The translations under genes were made by a program, and so were the position numbers. DNA of 44,950 bases from Aeromonas finlandensis (GTDB lineage: Bacteria; Pseudomonadota; Gammaproteobacteria; Enterobacterales; Aeromonadaceae). Under the pieces are notes generated by a model. The model searched no databases and was not told where the DNA came from. It saw only the letters and a program-made list of their open reading frames with translations. Below, one piece after another: positions 34,801 through 42,428 of the stretch. Location: contig NZ_JRGK01000259.1 of NCBI RefSeq assembly GCF_000764645.1, positions 1 to 44,950 of the forward strand. Reading direction: 5' to 3'. Positions within the stretch are counted from its first letter, which is position 1. Each line of letters starts with the position of its first letter.

Positions 34801-35156
34801 TCTCCACCGCCCAGATAGGCGGCGAGCGGGGCAAAGGCGGGGCGATCCAGCAAGGCAGGCAGAATGGTCATCAGCTGCCAGCTCATGGATCCCTTGTTGT
34901 AGGGACTCTGACGCGGCACATCTGCCAGCACCCGGGTGAACATCTCCCAGATAAAGCTGGCGGGCAGCGGAAAATCGATATTGGCGGCGATGCCGAAGGC
35001 TTTGGCCAGCTCCAGCTTGAGCCACTGGGCCATGCCCGGACTCTGCACCAGGATCTGCTCCCGATCGAAGGGGTGAGAGAGAGGGGCCTGCCGGATGCGG
35101 CTCACCAGCAGCTCTTTGAGCAGATCCAGCTGATTGGAGTGGTAGAGGGTAAACAT
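31803..35156 (-). CDS. recC: Exodeoxyribonuclease V gamma subunit (RecC)
   Basis: An 1117-residue subunit that scans for Chi and splits the strands in RecBCD. The N-terminus MFTLYHSNQLDLLKELL matches E. coli RecC (MLRVYHSNRLDVL) as I recall it. Other landmarks are VQSPGMAQWLKLELA, NIDFPLPASFIWEMF, CHGPMRELEVLHDRLL, MMPDVNSYGPYIQAVFG and CLLGMNDGVYPR. Length equals the family norm. The start is the ATG at 35156; an upstream TTG is less likely. It is the first gene of recC-recB-recD. The region upstream holds no other gene on this strand. Confidence 0.96.
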   Translation of the reverse strand: MFTLYHSNQLDLLKELLVSRIRQAPLSHPFDREQILVQSPGMAQWLKLELAKAFGIAANIDFPLPASFIWEMFTRVLADVPRQSPYNKGSMSWQLMTILPALLDRPAFAPLAAYLGGGEDEDPARDPEQVRLWQLCQKVADLFDQYLVYRPDWIARWEEGEGLSQELAGVSGQDWQPELWRELVARTLALSPSGYHRANLYEEFIHELERTADLPGKLPQRVFVFGISALPPRYVEALLALGSRPEVEVHLFVTNPCRYYWGDLLDRKTLARLENKLKPGTDIETLQGPANPLLASMGKLGRDYLHQLMELEVPQIEAFVDIDEVDGKGNVSLLRAIQKDVLELAERGAGQFDLDSSHHKSPIDPADGSLQIHACHGPMRELEVLHDRLLALFEQDPTLTPKDVVVMMPDVNSYGPYIQAVFGARGQIPFAVSDRAASQESPLLQSFLALLRLPNARFGAGELLAILEVPAVLRRFELDDDEFNQLRVWVQETGIRWGLNDGYPVRFDLPPMSGNSWLFGLRRMLLGFAMGDGEPVAGILPYADIEGQQGLALGKLAWFVDSLAEFLPRLQQAQPLAEWNACLLALLERFYLADEDEERQLQLIRSQLVEWQTRLGEARFEQPITADLLQDYLGSVLGESRSSQRFLAGQVNFCTLMPMRSIPFKQVCLLGMNDGVYPRTLAPMGFDLMAVASRRGDRSRRDDDRYLFLEALLSAQQGLYISYQGFSAQDNSDKVPSVLLAELIDYVRQGFVLAGDEDLDDETSGKRLLNHLMVAHPLTPYSRNYFYPEAGSRLFTYAADWLPALNPVRGAANFQSGELPLPPEWGKEQGLELAELLRFYRQPTKYFLNRRLKVWFELHEANIEDSEPFELDGLQHYQLKDLLLDAHLAEGDSTERRERLQLTGLLPQGWFGSLLLDDLDAEMGKLADRLRPWVAANESEKQAVEIDISLTQGQLQGWIDTQKGRLLVVKPGSFNGKDLLLGWIQHLCLSLSGAPGDTLLFDAKQSLRLAKLAADEARPKLAALVACWAQGMKRPLPFFPNTAWDWLKAIEKDPDKPEAADKAALTRFNGGWMINGEGADVYVARCFPELDDEVLGQLQALAREHLTPLLKTLEELK

Positions 35157-35354
35157 GAGCAATTCCCGCCTGTGGATGAGAGGGGGCGAGGGAAAAGGCG
35201 AGCCATTTCCGTCACTTCACAAGAGAGGGAATTGTCGGGGATCGGGGGATAAGATGCAAAAGGCACTTGTGGCCAGCTGGCGGGCAAACCGCTGAACCAT
35301 GAGGGGGGCCGCAGATTTGTGCAGCTGCCTTACCGACCCGGAAAACGCAGACAG

Positions 35355-35379
35355 AAAAAAGCCGGTGCAGGGCACCGGC
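35355..35379 (-). terminator. Intrinsic terminator of the pirin/DoxX operon
   Basis: GCCGGTGC pairs with GCACCGGC around a 3-base loop. On the minus strand it is followed by six T residues, 34 bases after the DoxX stop. Confidence 0.9.
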
Positions 35380-35413
35380 CAAAAGGCATTGGAAAACTCA
35401 AACTGACTGGCTG

Positions 35414-35806
35414 TTACCAGCTTTTGCCGAGACGGGCATCCACACTGAAAGCCCCTGCTCCGGCCGCCGCCAGCGCCAGGAAACCACCGGCGACGGAGAC
35501 GTTCTTCATAAACATCAGCATCTGCATCTGTTCGGCAGGCTGGTAGTGGAAAATAAAGGCGGCCATCAGGGTGAAACCGGCCATCAGCACCGACAGGCTG
35601 CGGGTAAAGAGACCCAGCATGATGGCGAGGCCACCACCCAGCTCAAGCAGGATCACCAGCGGCAGGATAAAACCCGGCACTCCCATCGCTTCCATATAGC
35701 CCTGGGTGCCGGCGTAACCACCGATCTTGCCCCAGCCCGCAATCACGAACATCAGCGCCAGCAGTACACGACCCGCCAGCAGCGCTACATCTTTCATCTT
35801 GTCCAT
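35414..35806 (-). CDS. DoxX-family inner-membrane protein
   Basis: A 130-residue protein with four hydrophobic helices: VALLAGRVLLALMFVIAGWGKI, FILPLVILLELGGGLAIMLGL, SVLMAGFTLMAAFIFHY and NVSVAGGFLALAAAGAG. The RVLLALMFVIAGWGKIGGY start and the LLELGGGLAIMLGLFTR core are typical of DoxX/DoxD-like proteins, often tied to redox or thiol stress. GGAG lies before the ATG at 35806. It is the last gene of a likely three-gene operon divergent from a LysR regulator. Confidence 0.88.
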   Translation of the reverse strand: MDKMKDVALLAGRVLLALMFVIAGWGKIGGYAGTQGYMEAMGVPGFILPLVILLELGGGLAIMLGLFTRSLSVLMAGFTLMAAFIFHYQPAEQMQMLMFMKNVSVAGGFLALAAAGAGAFSVDARLGKSW

Positions 35807-35844
35807 TTCACTCTCCTCGTTTAACTCGTATCGCCACTGACCAA

Positions 35845-36531
35845 TCAGGGCAGGTCAAATAACAGGGCCTGAGTGGCACTTGTCGCAACCAACTCCCACC
35901 GGAATTCATCACGACTGAGTACCCCGTCGCCGGGTCGGGCAGCCAGACCGTTGGCGGTCAGCTCCCCTGAAATCATCTGCAGGTAACCGTGTCGGCCAGC
36001 CAGTGCCCAGTCGAGCATTTCGCCCGGGGCCAGCTCCAGCCGCCATACGCGGGCCTGCTGGCGGATCACGAAGGATCCCGCCTCGCCATCCGGTGACGCC
36101 ACCAGCGTCATACCCGGTCTGGACTCAATTTTCTTCTGCTGATATCCGGGTGGAGTGCCGACTTCATTCGGCTCGATCCAGATCTGCAACAGGGAGAGGG
36201 GTTCCGTCTGCGAGGGGTTGTACTCGCTGTGGCGGATCCCGCTGCCTGCACTCATCAGCTGGAAATCCCCTGCCGGGATCTGCTCGGCGTGGCCGAGGCT
36301 GTCCTTGTGCTCAATGGTGCCTTGCAGCACGCAGGTGAGGATCTCCATATTGGCGTGAGGGTGGGTGGCGAATCCGCCACCCGGCGCAACCAGATCCTGA
36401 TTGATCACCCGCAGTACCGAGTGTCCCATCCACTCCGGGTCGTAGTAGTGACCGAAGGAGAAACTGTGGCGCGCGTCCAGCCAGCCGAAGTTGGCCTTGC
36501 CCCGCGCTTCTGCGGCTCTCAATTGCATCAT
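35845..36531 (-). CDS. Pirin-family bicupin (YhhW-like)
   Basis: A 228-residue cytoplasmic bicupin. The first cupin carries the metal ligands in THPHANMEIL and later GTIEHKDSLGH (two His, Glu and His pattern). Other pirin landmarks are the early RHSFSFGHYYDPEWMGHSVLRVINQD, the GSGIRHSEYNPS segment, and a degenerate second cupin. E. coli YhhW has quercetinase activity; the natural substrate is unknown. GGAG precedes tandem ATGs (36531 or 36528). Co-transcription with DoxX is likely (38-base gap). Confidence 0.9.
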   Translation of the reverse strand: MMQLRAAEARGKANFGWLDARHSFSFGHYYDPEWMGHSVLRVINQDLVAPGGGFATHPHANMEILTCVLQGTIEHKDSLGHAEQIPAGDFQLMSAGSGIRHSEYNPSQTEPLSLLQIWIEPNEVGTPPGYQQKKIESRPGMTLVASPDGEAGSFVIRQQARVWRLELAPGEMLDWALAGRHGYLQMISGELTANGLAARPGDGVLSRDEFRWELVATSATQALLFDLP

Positions 36532-36561
36532 GGTCTGCTCCTCATCTATCCGGGGTTCGAC

Positions 36562-36888
36562 TTAGCGGGGGTTGCCACCACCGATACCGAACGGAATACG
36601 ATATTCGCTGCTCTGGCCAGCCAGGCTCACGGTCACTGTGCCTTGAGTGCGCAGCGGCAGACGAACTTGTTGTGTGCCAGTCAGGTCGGCATGCGCTGAG
36701 GTGATCAGGTCACCGGCTTCATCGCGCACTTCCAGCATCGGATTGGCTTTGCCATCCATTGCAGCGGTGGCATTCCACTTCACAAACAGCACGCCGGGTA
36801 TGGCATTTAAGTCAGCCGGTACGGCGGCGTTGGCGAAACCTGTGGTCATCAGGCCTGCAACGGCCAGCATCTTGATTACGTTTTTCAT
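36562..36888 (-). CDS. Small secreted protein of unknown function
   Basis: A 108-residue protein with a signal peptide (MKNVIKMLAVAGLMTTGFANA). The mature 86 residues read like a single immunoglobulin-type beta sandwich (VLFVKWNAT ... VRLPLRTQGTVTVSLAGQSSEYRIPFGIGGG). No family recognised. GAGAG sits nine bases before the ATG at 36888; an ATG at 36894 is too close to it. It is 30 bases upstream of the pirin gene, so it is likely the first gene of that operon. Confidence 0.72.
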   Translation of the reverse strand: MKNVIKMLAVAGLMTTGFANAAVPADLNAIPGVLFVKWNATAAMDGKANPMLEVRDEAGDLITSAHADLTGTQQVRLPLRTQGTVTVSLAGQSSEYRIPFGIGGGNPR

Positions 36889-37152
36889 GTTCATTCACTC
36901 TCTTGTTTTATATGTCATTGCCAAGGCCGTTTCGGCCAGAATCAATGCATCCATGCAAGAGGTTATTCAAATAGTGTGTTGTTCTTTCACCGACGTCAGA
37001 CAGACCAATTTGGTGTGTCACAGTGCGGAACTACCCGCATATTTGGCCGCTCGACGTTCCTGCCTAAGCGTTGATTGAATATTAAAGACACTTGGCCTAA
37101 CTTGTTAGCGAGATAAACTGGCAAACATATTCAAAAAAATTGAAGGTGATAG
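36889..37152. promoter_or_regulatory. Divergent control region, LysR / secreted protein-pirin-DoxX
   Basis: This 264-base gap separates a LysR gene from a minus-strand operon, the usual setting for a LysR-controlled divergent promoter. An AT-rich stretch at 37070-37130 suits promoters. A small GGCC-GTTTC-GGCC hairpin lies near 36928-36940. No clear T-N11-A operator was fixed. Confidence 0.4.
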
Positions 37153-38070
37153 ATGGCCAAGGAATCGAACAAGGAGCGGGCGCTGACCCTGGAGGCAATC
37201 CGGGTGCTGGACGCCATCGACCGCCGCGGCAGCTTCGCGGCGGCGGCCGACGAACTGGGCAAAGTGCCCTCGGCGTTGAGCTATACGGTGCAAAAGCTGG
37301 AAGACGAACTGGATGCCATGCTGTTTGATCGCAGCGGCCACCGCACCAAATTTACCCCGGCGGGACGCATGCTGCTGGAACGTGGTCGGGTGCTGCTGGA
37401 GGCGGCCGAACATCTGGTGGGCGAGACCCGGGCGCTGGCCCGTGGCTGGGAGACCGACATCACCATCGCCGTCGATGCGCTGGTCCCGCTGCAGGCTCTC
37501 TACCCCTTGGTGGAGCGGCTGGCCGAACAGACCGATACCCGACTGCGGCTGCGCGCCGAGGTACTGGCGGGGAGCTGGGAGTGTCTGGAAGATGGTCGCG
37601 CCGACCTGCTTATCTCCTCGATCAACCCCGATATCATGATGACCGGCATCAAGCATCAGGTGCTGAAAGAGGAGGTGATGCTCTACGTCGCCCATCCCGA
37701 TCATCCGCTGCATCAGGAGCCCGAGCCCCTGGCGGACGAAACCCTGCGCCGCTACCGCGCCATCGCGGTGGCCGATTCGGCGCTACGCAAGCCGGTGCTC
37801 ACCTATCGCCTGCTGGACAAGCAGCCACGCCTCACCGTCAGCACCATGGCGGAGAAACGGGATGCCCTGCTGGCAGGGATTGGGGTCGGCACCATGCCAC
37901 AGAGCTGGATCGATGAGGACATCAGGGCCGGACGGCTCAAGGTGATCAGCCCCGAATATCGCCATCAGTTGCAAGTCGTGCTTGCCTGGCGGCGGGACAC
38001 CATGGGCAAGGCCAAAAGCTGGCTGGTACGAGAAATTCCCAAGCTGTTTCAAAACAGTCGCGGTGAATGA
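37153..38070 (+). CDS. LysR-family transcriptional regulator
   Basis: A 305-residue regulator. Residues about 12-75 form the LysR helix-turn-helix (LEAIRVLDAIDRRGSFAAAADELGKVPSALSYTVQKLEDEL), followed by the linker helix TPAGRMLLERGRVLLE. The rest is the periplasmic-binding-like inducer domain (ITIAVDALVPLQALYPLVERL; VGTMPQSWIDEDIRAGRL). AAGG lies six bases before the ATG. It probably regulates the divergent operon with pirin and DoxX; its inducer is unknown. Confidence 0.93.
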   Translation: MAKESNKERALTLEAIRVLDAIDRRGSFAAAADELGKVPSALSYTVQKLEDELDAMLFDRSGHRTKFTPAGRMLLERGRVLLEAAEHLVGETRALARGWETDITIAVDALVPLQALYPLVERLAEQTDTRLRLRAEVLAGSWECLEDGRADLLISSINPDIMMTGIKHQVLKEEVMLYVAHPDHPLHQEPEPLADETLRRYRAIAVADSALRKPVLTYRLLDKQPRLTVSTMAEKRDALLAGIGVGTMPQSWIDEDIRAGRLKVISPEYRHQLQVVLAWRRDTMGKAKSWLVREIPKLFQNSRGE

Positions 38071-38106
38071 GCCTCGCGTTGCCATAGCCATTCGCCATAA
38101 CAAAAA

Positions 38107-38135
38107 GAGAGGGGGAGCAACATGCTCCCCCTCTC
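38107..38135. terminator. Bidirectional terminator after lysR
   Basis: GAGAGGGGGAGCA pairs perfectly with TGCTCCCCCTCTC around ACA. Five A residues on the left give a T-run on the minus strand, ending the convergent small-protein gene. Confidence 0.85.
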
Positions 38136-38165
38136 TCATCTTCGGCACACCTTGTCAGGTATGGC

Positions 38166-38516
38166 TTACTGGTTCGCTTCTGCGAACTGCTTCATCGCTT
38201 CGGCGTGCTTGGTCATGCCGGCGGCACGATCGTTGAGGTTCTTGATGAACTCCGCCTTCTTGGCCGGATCTTCGATGCGGTCATAACGTTGCTGCAGGTT
38301 GGCCTGGATCTGCTCCGGGGTCATGTTCTGCATGCGGGCCATCTTGTCGTGACGACCACCGTGGTGCTTGCCACCTTTCATACCACCGCCATCCATCGGG
38401 CAATCCACCATGGCACCGGACTGGCCGGTGGGGGCCGCTTCACTGGCGGCATAGGCGCCCAGCGGCAGGCCAAGGATCAGGGTGGCGGTCAGCAGGGTTT
38501 TGGTCAGCTTTTTCAT
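38166..38516 (-). CDS. Small periplasmic His/Met-rich protein, Spy/CpxP-like
   Basis: A 116-residue protein with a signal peptide (MKKLTKTLLTATLILGLPLGAYA). Next comes a metal-ligand-rich stretch (MVDCPMDGGGMKGGKHHGGRHDKMARM), then a helical part with MTPEQIQANLQQRYDRI. The MTPEQ helix resembles the LTxxQ motif of Spy/CpxP periplasmic chaperones and metal-responsive proteins, though the protein is shorter. It is divergent from a two-component system, the arrangement seen for CpxP and cpxRA, so it may be a target or accessory of that system. Metal binding is inferred from composition. Confidence 0.75.
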   Translation of the reverse strand: MKKLTKTLLTATLILGLPLGAYAASEAAPTGQSGAMVDCPMDGGGMKGGKHHGGRHDKMARMQNMTPEQIQANLQQRYDRIEDPAKKAEFIKNLNDRAAGMTKHAEAMKQFAEANQ

Positions 38517-38715
38517 GGTCTATCTCCTGTAGGGATGATTCTGGTTCGGCGCTCTTGCCTTGCCCTCAAGTAAACACCCGTCAAGTGTCTGAACTTTGCC
38601 AGCATCGCCCTTTTTTGTAGCAGAGTGTGGCATCGTGCGGATCTGGCACACTTTGACACAAACCGCAGGGCGGATTTTCGTATACTCGTGCCAACGCCAA
38701 GCAGGGGAGGTATTC
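38517..38715. promoter_or_regulatory. Divergent promoter region of the two-component locus
   Basis: This 199-base gap holds promoters for the small periplasmic protein and the response regulator. TATACT at 38681-38686 is a good -10 for the regulator. A 6-base inverted repeat, AGTGTG (38624-38629) / CACACT (38647-38652), and a direct repeat of TCAAGT (38566 and 38581) are candidate response-regulator sites. Confidence 0.45.
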
Positions 38716-39438
38716 ATGAACCAGGGCAACACCCACATTCTGGTGGTCGACGACCACAGCGAGATCCGCGATCTCTTGAAGCGCTTTCTGGAACAGCACG
38801 GCCTGCGGGTCAGCTGCGCCCGGGATGGTAAAGAGATGAAGCGACTGCTGGAGGAGCGGGAGTTCGATCTGCTGGTGCTGGATCTGATGATGCCGGGTGA
38901 AGATGGCCTGACCCTCTGCCGCGAACTGCGCGCCAAGTCGAGCCTGCCCATCATTATGCTGACCGCCATGGGGGAAGAGACCGACCGCATCATAGGGCTG
39001 GAGATGGGGGCCGACGACTACCTGGCCAAGCCCTTCAACCCGCGCGAGCTGCTGGCGCGCATCAAGGCGGTGATGCGCCGAACCCAGGCGGATAATCAAC
39101 CCGCCGCCGAGACCCTGACCCGGGATCTGCGCTTCGATCGCTGGCTGCTCGACGTCAATCGCCGGGAGCTGGTCGATGAGGATGGGGTGGGCCTCAGCCT
39201 CTCCACCGCCGAATTCGATCTGCTCAAGGTGTTTCTCGAACGACCGCAGCGGGTGCTGAGCCGGGATCAACTGCTGGATCTGGCCCGTGGCCGCGAGGCG
39301 GTGGCCTTCGATCGCGCCATCGATACCCTGGTGAGCCGCCTGCGCCGCAAGCTGGAGCGGGATCCCAAGAATCCTGAGCTGATCAAGACCATCTGGGGTG
39401 GCGGCTATATGTTCTCCGCCGACGTGACACAGGTTTAA
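38716..39438 (+). CDS. OmpR/PhoB-family response regulator
   Basis: A 240-residue regulator. The receiver domain (residues 6-120) has the acidic pair VVDD, the phosphoacceptor D56 in LVLDLMMP, the threonine in MLTAMG and the lysine in LAKPFNP. The C-terminal winged helix (140-235) includes LSTAEFDLLKVFLERPQRVLSRDQLL and RAIDTLVSRLRRKLE ... IWGGGYMF. It is closest to the OmpR branch. GGGGAGG lies five bases before the ATG. A three-base gap separates it from the kinase. It is divergent from the His/Met-rich periplasmic protein, its probable target. Confidence 0.93.
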   Translation: MNQGNTHILVVDDHSEIRDLLKRFLEQHGLRVSCARDGKEMKRLLEEREFDLLVLDLMMPGEDGLTLCRELRAKSSLPIIMLTAMGEETDRIIGLEMGADDYLAKPFNPRELLARIKAVMRRTQADNQPAAETLTRDLRFDRWLLDVNRRELVDEDGVGLSLSTAEFDLLKVFLERPQRVLSRDQLLDLARGREAVAFDRAIDTLVSRLRRKLERDPKNPELIKTIWGGGYMFSADVTQV

Positions 39439-39441
39439 GCA

Positions 39442-40833
39442 GTGGGCGCCTTGCGACGACTGTGGGCACGGATGTGGCCCAAGGGGCTGACCGGCCAGAT
39501 CATTCTGGTGGCGCTGGCGGGGTTGATCCTGATCCAGCTGCTCAGCATCCAGATCTACCGCTCGGATCGGGAGGAGGCACTCGGCTTCGTCAACAGCCGC
39601 AACGCCATGCAGCGGATCATCTCGGTGGTCAGGCTGCTCTCCCTCTCTCCCCCATCCCTCTATGACGAGATCCTCAAGGCGAGCCGCAGCGAGACCCTGC
39701 TGCTGCGCCTCTCTGACGAGCCGTTGCAACCGGATAACCGCAGCCCGCGCTTCGAGCAACTGGTGCGCTCGCGCCTCAACTATCCCCCCGGCCTCACCGT
39801 CGAGATCAGCGCCGAGCTGAAAGAGGATACCCAGCGCAGCAAGGCGTGGGAGCATCACGCCCGCATGATGCGGGATCGCAAGGGGCCGCCCCCGCCACGG
39901 GATATGCGGCTCTATGGCTCCATCGAACTGCCGCAGGGGGGCTGGCTACAGTTCAGTTCGCTGGTCGACAAGGAGGCGGGCAGCTGGTCGTGGCAGACCA
40001 CCCTCAACCTGATGCTGGTCGCCAGTCTGGTGATCGGGCTGATGGTGCTGCTGTTTCGCCGTGCCACTCGCCCGCTGCAACAGTTGGCTGGCAATGCCGA
40101 ACGGCTCGGACGGGGCGAAGATATCGAGCCGCTGCAGGAGGTGGGGCCGACCGAGATCCGCGAATCGATTCAGGCCTTCAACCGGATGCACACCCGGCTC
40201 GATCGCTTCGTGCAGGACAGAACCCGGATGCTGGCGGCCATCTCACACGATCTGCGCACCCCCATCACCAGCCTGCGGCTGCGCACCGAATTTCTGGCCG
40301 AGGGCGAGGACAAGGAGCGCATCCAGCAAACCCTGCAACAGATGGAGCAGATGCTGGCAGCAACCCTCAGCTTTGCCCGCGAGGAGGGGCAGCAGGAGGC
40401 CACTCGCGAGCTGGATCTGGTCAGCTTGCTGGTCAGCCTGTGCGATGACTATGCCGATACCGGCCAGCCGGTCACTTGTCTGGCGGAGGGCAAAGAGGTT
40501 TACGCCTGCCGGGCCAACACCCTGCGCCGGGTGCTGCAGAACCTGATCGGCAACGCCATCAAATATGCTGACAGCGCCGAAGTGTCGCTGGAACGCCGCA
40601 AGGAAGAGCTGTTGATCCGGGTCTGCGACAACGGGCCGGGGATCGATCCGGCGCGGCTGGAGGATGTGTTCAAACCCTTCGTGCGACTCGACGAGGCGCG
40701 CAACACCGAGTCGGGCAGCGTGGGGCTGGGGCTCTCCATCGCCCGCACTCTGGTCCATCAGCACGGCGGTGAGCTGACCCTGCTCAATCGGCCACAAGGG
40801 GGACTGGAGGCGCGGATCAGTCTGCCGCTGTAA
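39442..40833 (+). CDS. EnvZ-like sensor histidine kinase, GTG start
   Basis: A 463-residue membrane kinase with two membrane helices (residues about 14-35 and 190-210) flanking a periplasmic sensor rich in Arg, Pro and charged residues (RKGPPPPRDMR). HAMP follows (RRATRPLQQLAGNAERLGRGEDIEPL). The phosphorylated histidine is H269 in AISHDLRTPITSLRLR. The ATPase domain shows N-box NLIGNAIKYA, G1 DNGPGID and G2 GSVGLGLSIA. The start is GTG, three bases after the regulator's stop; no better start exists nearby. It partners the upstream OmpR-type regulator. The stimulus is unknown; envelope or metal stress is plausible from the neighbour. Confidence 0.92.
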   Translation: MGALRRLWARMWPKGLTGQIILVALAGLILIQLLSIQIYRSDREEALGFVNSRNAMQRIISVVRLLSLSPPSLYDEILKASRSETLLLRLSDEPLQPDNRSPRFEQLVRSRLNYPPGLTVEISAELKEDTQRSKAWEHHARMMRDRKGPPPPRDMRLYGSIELPQGGWLQFSSLVDKEAGSWSWQTTLNLMLVASLVIGLMVLLFRRATRPLQQLAGNAERLGRGEDIEPLQEVGPTEIRESIQAFNRMHTRLDRFVQDRTRMLAAISHDLRTPITSLRLRTEFLAEGEDKERIQQTLQQMEQMLAATLSFAREEGQQEATRELDLVSLLVSLCDDYADTGQPVTCLAEGKEVYACRANTLRRVLQNLIGNAIKYADSAEVSLERRKEELLIRVCDNGPGIDPARLEDVFKPFVRLDEARNTESGSVGLGLSIARTLVHQHGGELTLLNRPQGGLEARISLPL

Positions 40834-40973
40834 GTAGTCACTCTATCCGCCAGCCTTGTCATGGCGCCGTTTGCATCATGCAAACTTCATCATGTGAGCG
40901 CTTGTTCTTCGATGAGAAAGGTGGTGATAATCGATGACCACGGGACGGTATACGGCAACGGATTGGAGCAAGG

Positions 40974-42362
40974 ATGGCCTCTTCCAGGACAGGAGTCATA
41001 GTCACTATCGGATGGGGGCTCCTGCTGCTCGCCCTTGCCCTGCCTGCCTGGGCCAAAGCCCCGGCAGAGCCGATCATCATTACCAACTCCAAAGCCTGGC
41101 AGCCCTTCTCCTATATCAATGAGTCGGGCCAGCCGGATGGCCTGCTGATCGACCTGTGGCGTGAATATGCCCGGGTAACCGGCCAGAAGATCGAGTTCCG
41201 GCTGGTCGACTGGCAGCAATCTCTCGATCAGCTCAATGAGGGTCAGGCGGATGTTCATGCCGGACTGCTCTGGTCCCCGGAGCGGGACAAGCTGTTCGAC
41301 TATGGTCAGTCCCTCGCCCAACTCGACTCCCAGCTCTTCTTCTCGAGCGAGCTGCGCGGCACCGATGTGCACTACTCCCTGCTCCATGAAACGGTCGGGG
41401 TGGTGGCCGGTGGCTACGAGGAGTATTACGCCAGACGCTACTTCCCCAGCACCAGACTACAGACCTTCGATGACAATGACGCCATGCTGGCCGCGGTTTT
41501 CAAGGGGGAGCTGAAGGCCTTTATCGCCGATCTGCAGGTCGCCAATTTCTATCTCTATACCTCGGAAGATCCCACCCGCTTTATTCCGGTTCGCCACCTC
41601 TATACCGACCAGATCCGCTTCGCCGTTAAAAAGGGTGACCTTGCCCTGTTAAGCAAGCTGGAAGAGGGGTTTGCCAAGATCAAAGAGAGTGATCGGGAGC
41701 GGATCATCCGCAAGTGGATGCATGTCGAGACCATCTACCCCATCCATCTCGGCCCCTGGCTGCTGCTGGCAGGAGTGCTGATCACGGTGGCCTACATAGT
41801 GCAACTGCGCCGTGCAGTCGCCAGCCGCACCGCAGAGCTGAGCCGGGCCAACGCCAGACTGGAGAAACTGGCCAGTACCGACCCCCTGACCGGCCTGCTC
41901 AATCGACGGGCATTCATGCCTGCCATGGAGCAACGGCTGGCAAGCGGCACGCCCTGTGCCCTGCTGCTGTTCGATGTAGATCACTTCAAGGAGACCAACG
42001 ACCGCTTTGGTCATGGCATCGGGGATCTGTTGCTGGAAAAGCTGGCCACCACGGTGACCAACCTGTTGCCCGAAGAGGCTCTGCTGGCCCGCATCGGCGG
42101 GGAGGAGTTTTGCCTGCTGCTGCCGCTGGCCACGCTGGCGGAGACAGAGCAGTGGGCCGAGCGCATTTGCCTGGAGAGCAACCGGCAAACTCTGCACACC
42201 AGCAGCGGCGAAGTGACACTCTCCATCAGCACCGGGGCGGTCTGGGTAGAAGCAACGATAAAGGCTGATGCCGACCAGCTACTGCGGCAGGCCGACACCC
42301 TCATGTATCAGGCCAAGGGGCTGGGGCGAAACACCTGGCAAGCCGCCCCCTATCAGGCATAG
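40974..42362 (+). CDS. Periplasmic-binding-protein/GGDEF diguanylate cyclase
   Basis: A 462-residue protein joining a periplasmic amino-acid-type solute-binding domain (SBP_bac_3, residues about 28-255; EPIIITNSKAWQPFSYINESGQPDGLLIDLWREYA) to a membrane helix (about 262-282), then a short coiled coil and a GGDEF domain (about 300-460). The active site is RIGGEEF, intact; DPLTGLLNRRAF and FDVDHFKETNDRFGHGIGD are present. The I-site is absent (PEEALLAR). A signal peptide or N-terminal anchor (ATG at 40974) places the sensor outside. GGAG lies five bases before the start. It senses a ligand in the periplasm and adjusts cyclic di-GMP; the ligand is unknown. Confidence 0.9.
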   Translation: MASSRTGVIVTIGWGLLLLALALPAWAKAPAEPIIITNSKAWQPFSYINESGQPDGLLIDLWREYARVTGQKIEFRLVDWQQSLDQLNEGQADVHAGLLWSPERDKLFDYGQSLAQLDSQLFFSSELRGTDVHYSLLHETVGVVAGGYEEYYARRYFPSTRLQTFDDNDAMLAAVFKGELKAFIADLQVANFYLYTSEDPTRFIPVRHLYTDQIRFAVKKGDLALLSKLEEGFAKIKESDRERIIRKWMHVETIYPIHLGPWLLLAGVLITVAYIVQLRRAVASRTAELSRANARLEKLASTDPLTGLLNRRAFMPAMEQRLASGTPCALLLFDVDHFKETNDRFGHGIGDLLLEKLATTVTNLLPEEALLARIGGEEFCLLLPLATLAETEQWAERICLESNRQTLHTSSGEVTLSISTGAVWVEATIKADADQLLRQADTLMYQAKGLGRNTWQAAPYQA

Positions 42363-42386
42363 CCCCTGACGGAGGCACAATAAAAA

Positions 42387-42412
42387 CGGCCGCCATCCGA
42401 AGATGGCGGCCG
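42387..42412. terminator. Terminator between SBP-GGDEF gene and TonB receptor
   Basis: CGGCCGCCATC pairs perfectly with GATGGCGGCCG around CGAA. Five A residues on the left give a T-run for the minus-strand receptor. Confidence 0.88.
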
Positions 42413-42428
42413 CATGACAGGTTCCCAA

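Noticed and set aside
32829-35252. 807-codon plus-strand frame opposite recC
   Set aside because: Same reason: recC is unambiguous on the other strand, and this frame is Gln/His/Leu-rich with no domain.
38581-39858. 425-codon minus-strand frame opposite the response regulator and kinase
   Set aside because: Crosses the regulator/kinase junction and has no motif; antisense shadow.
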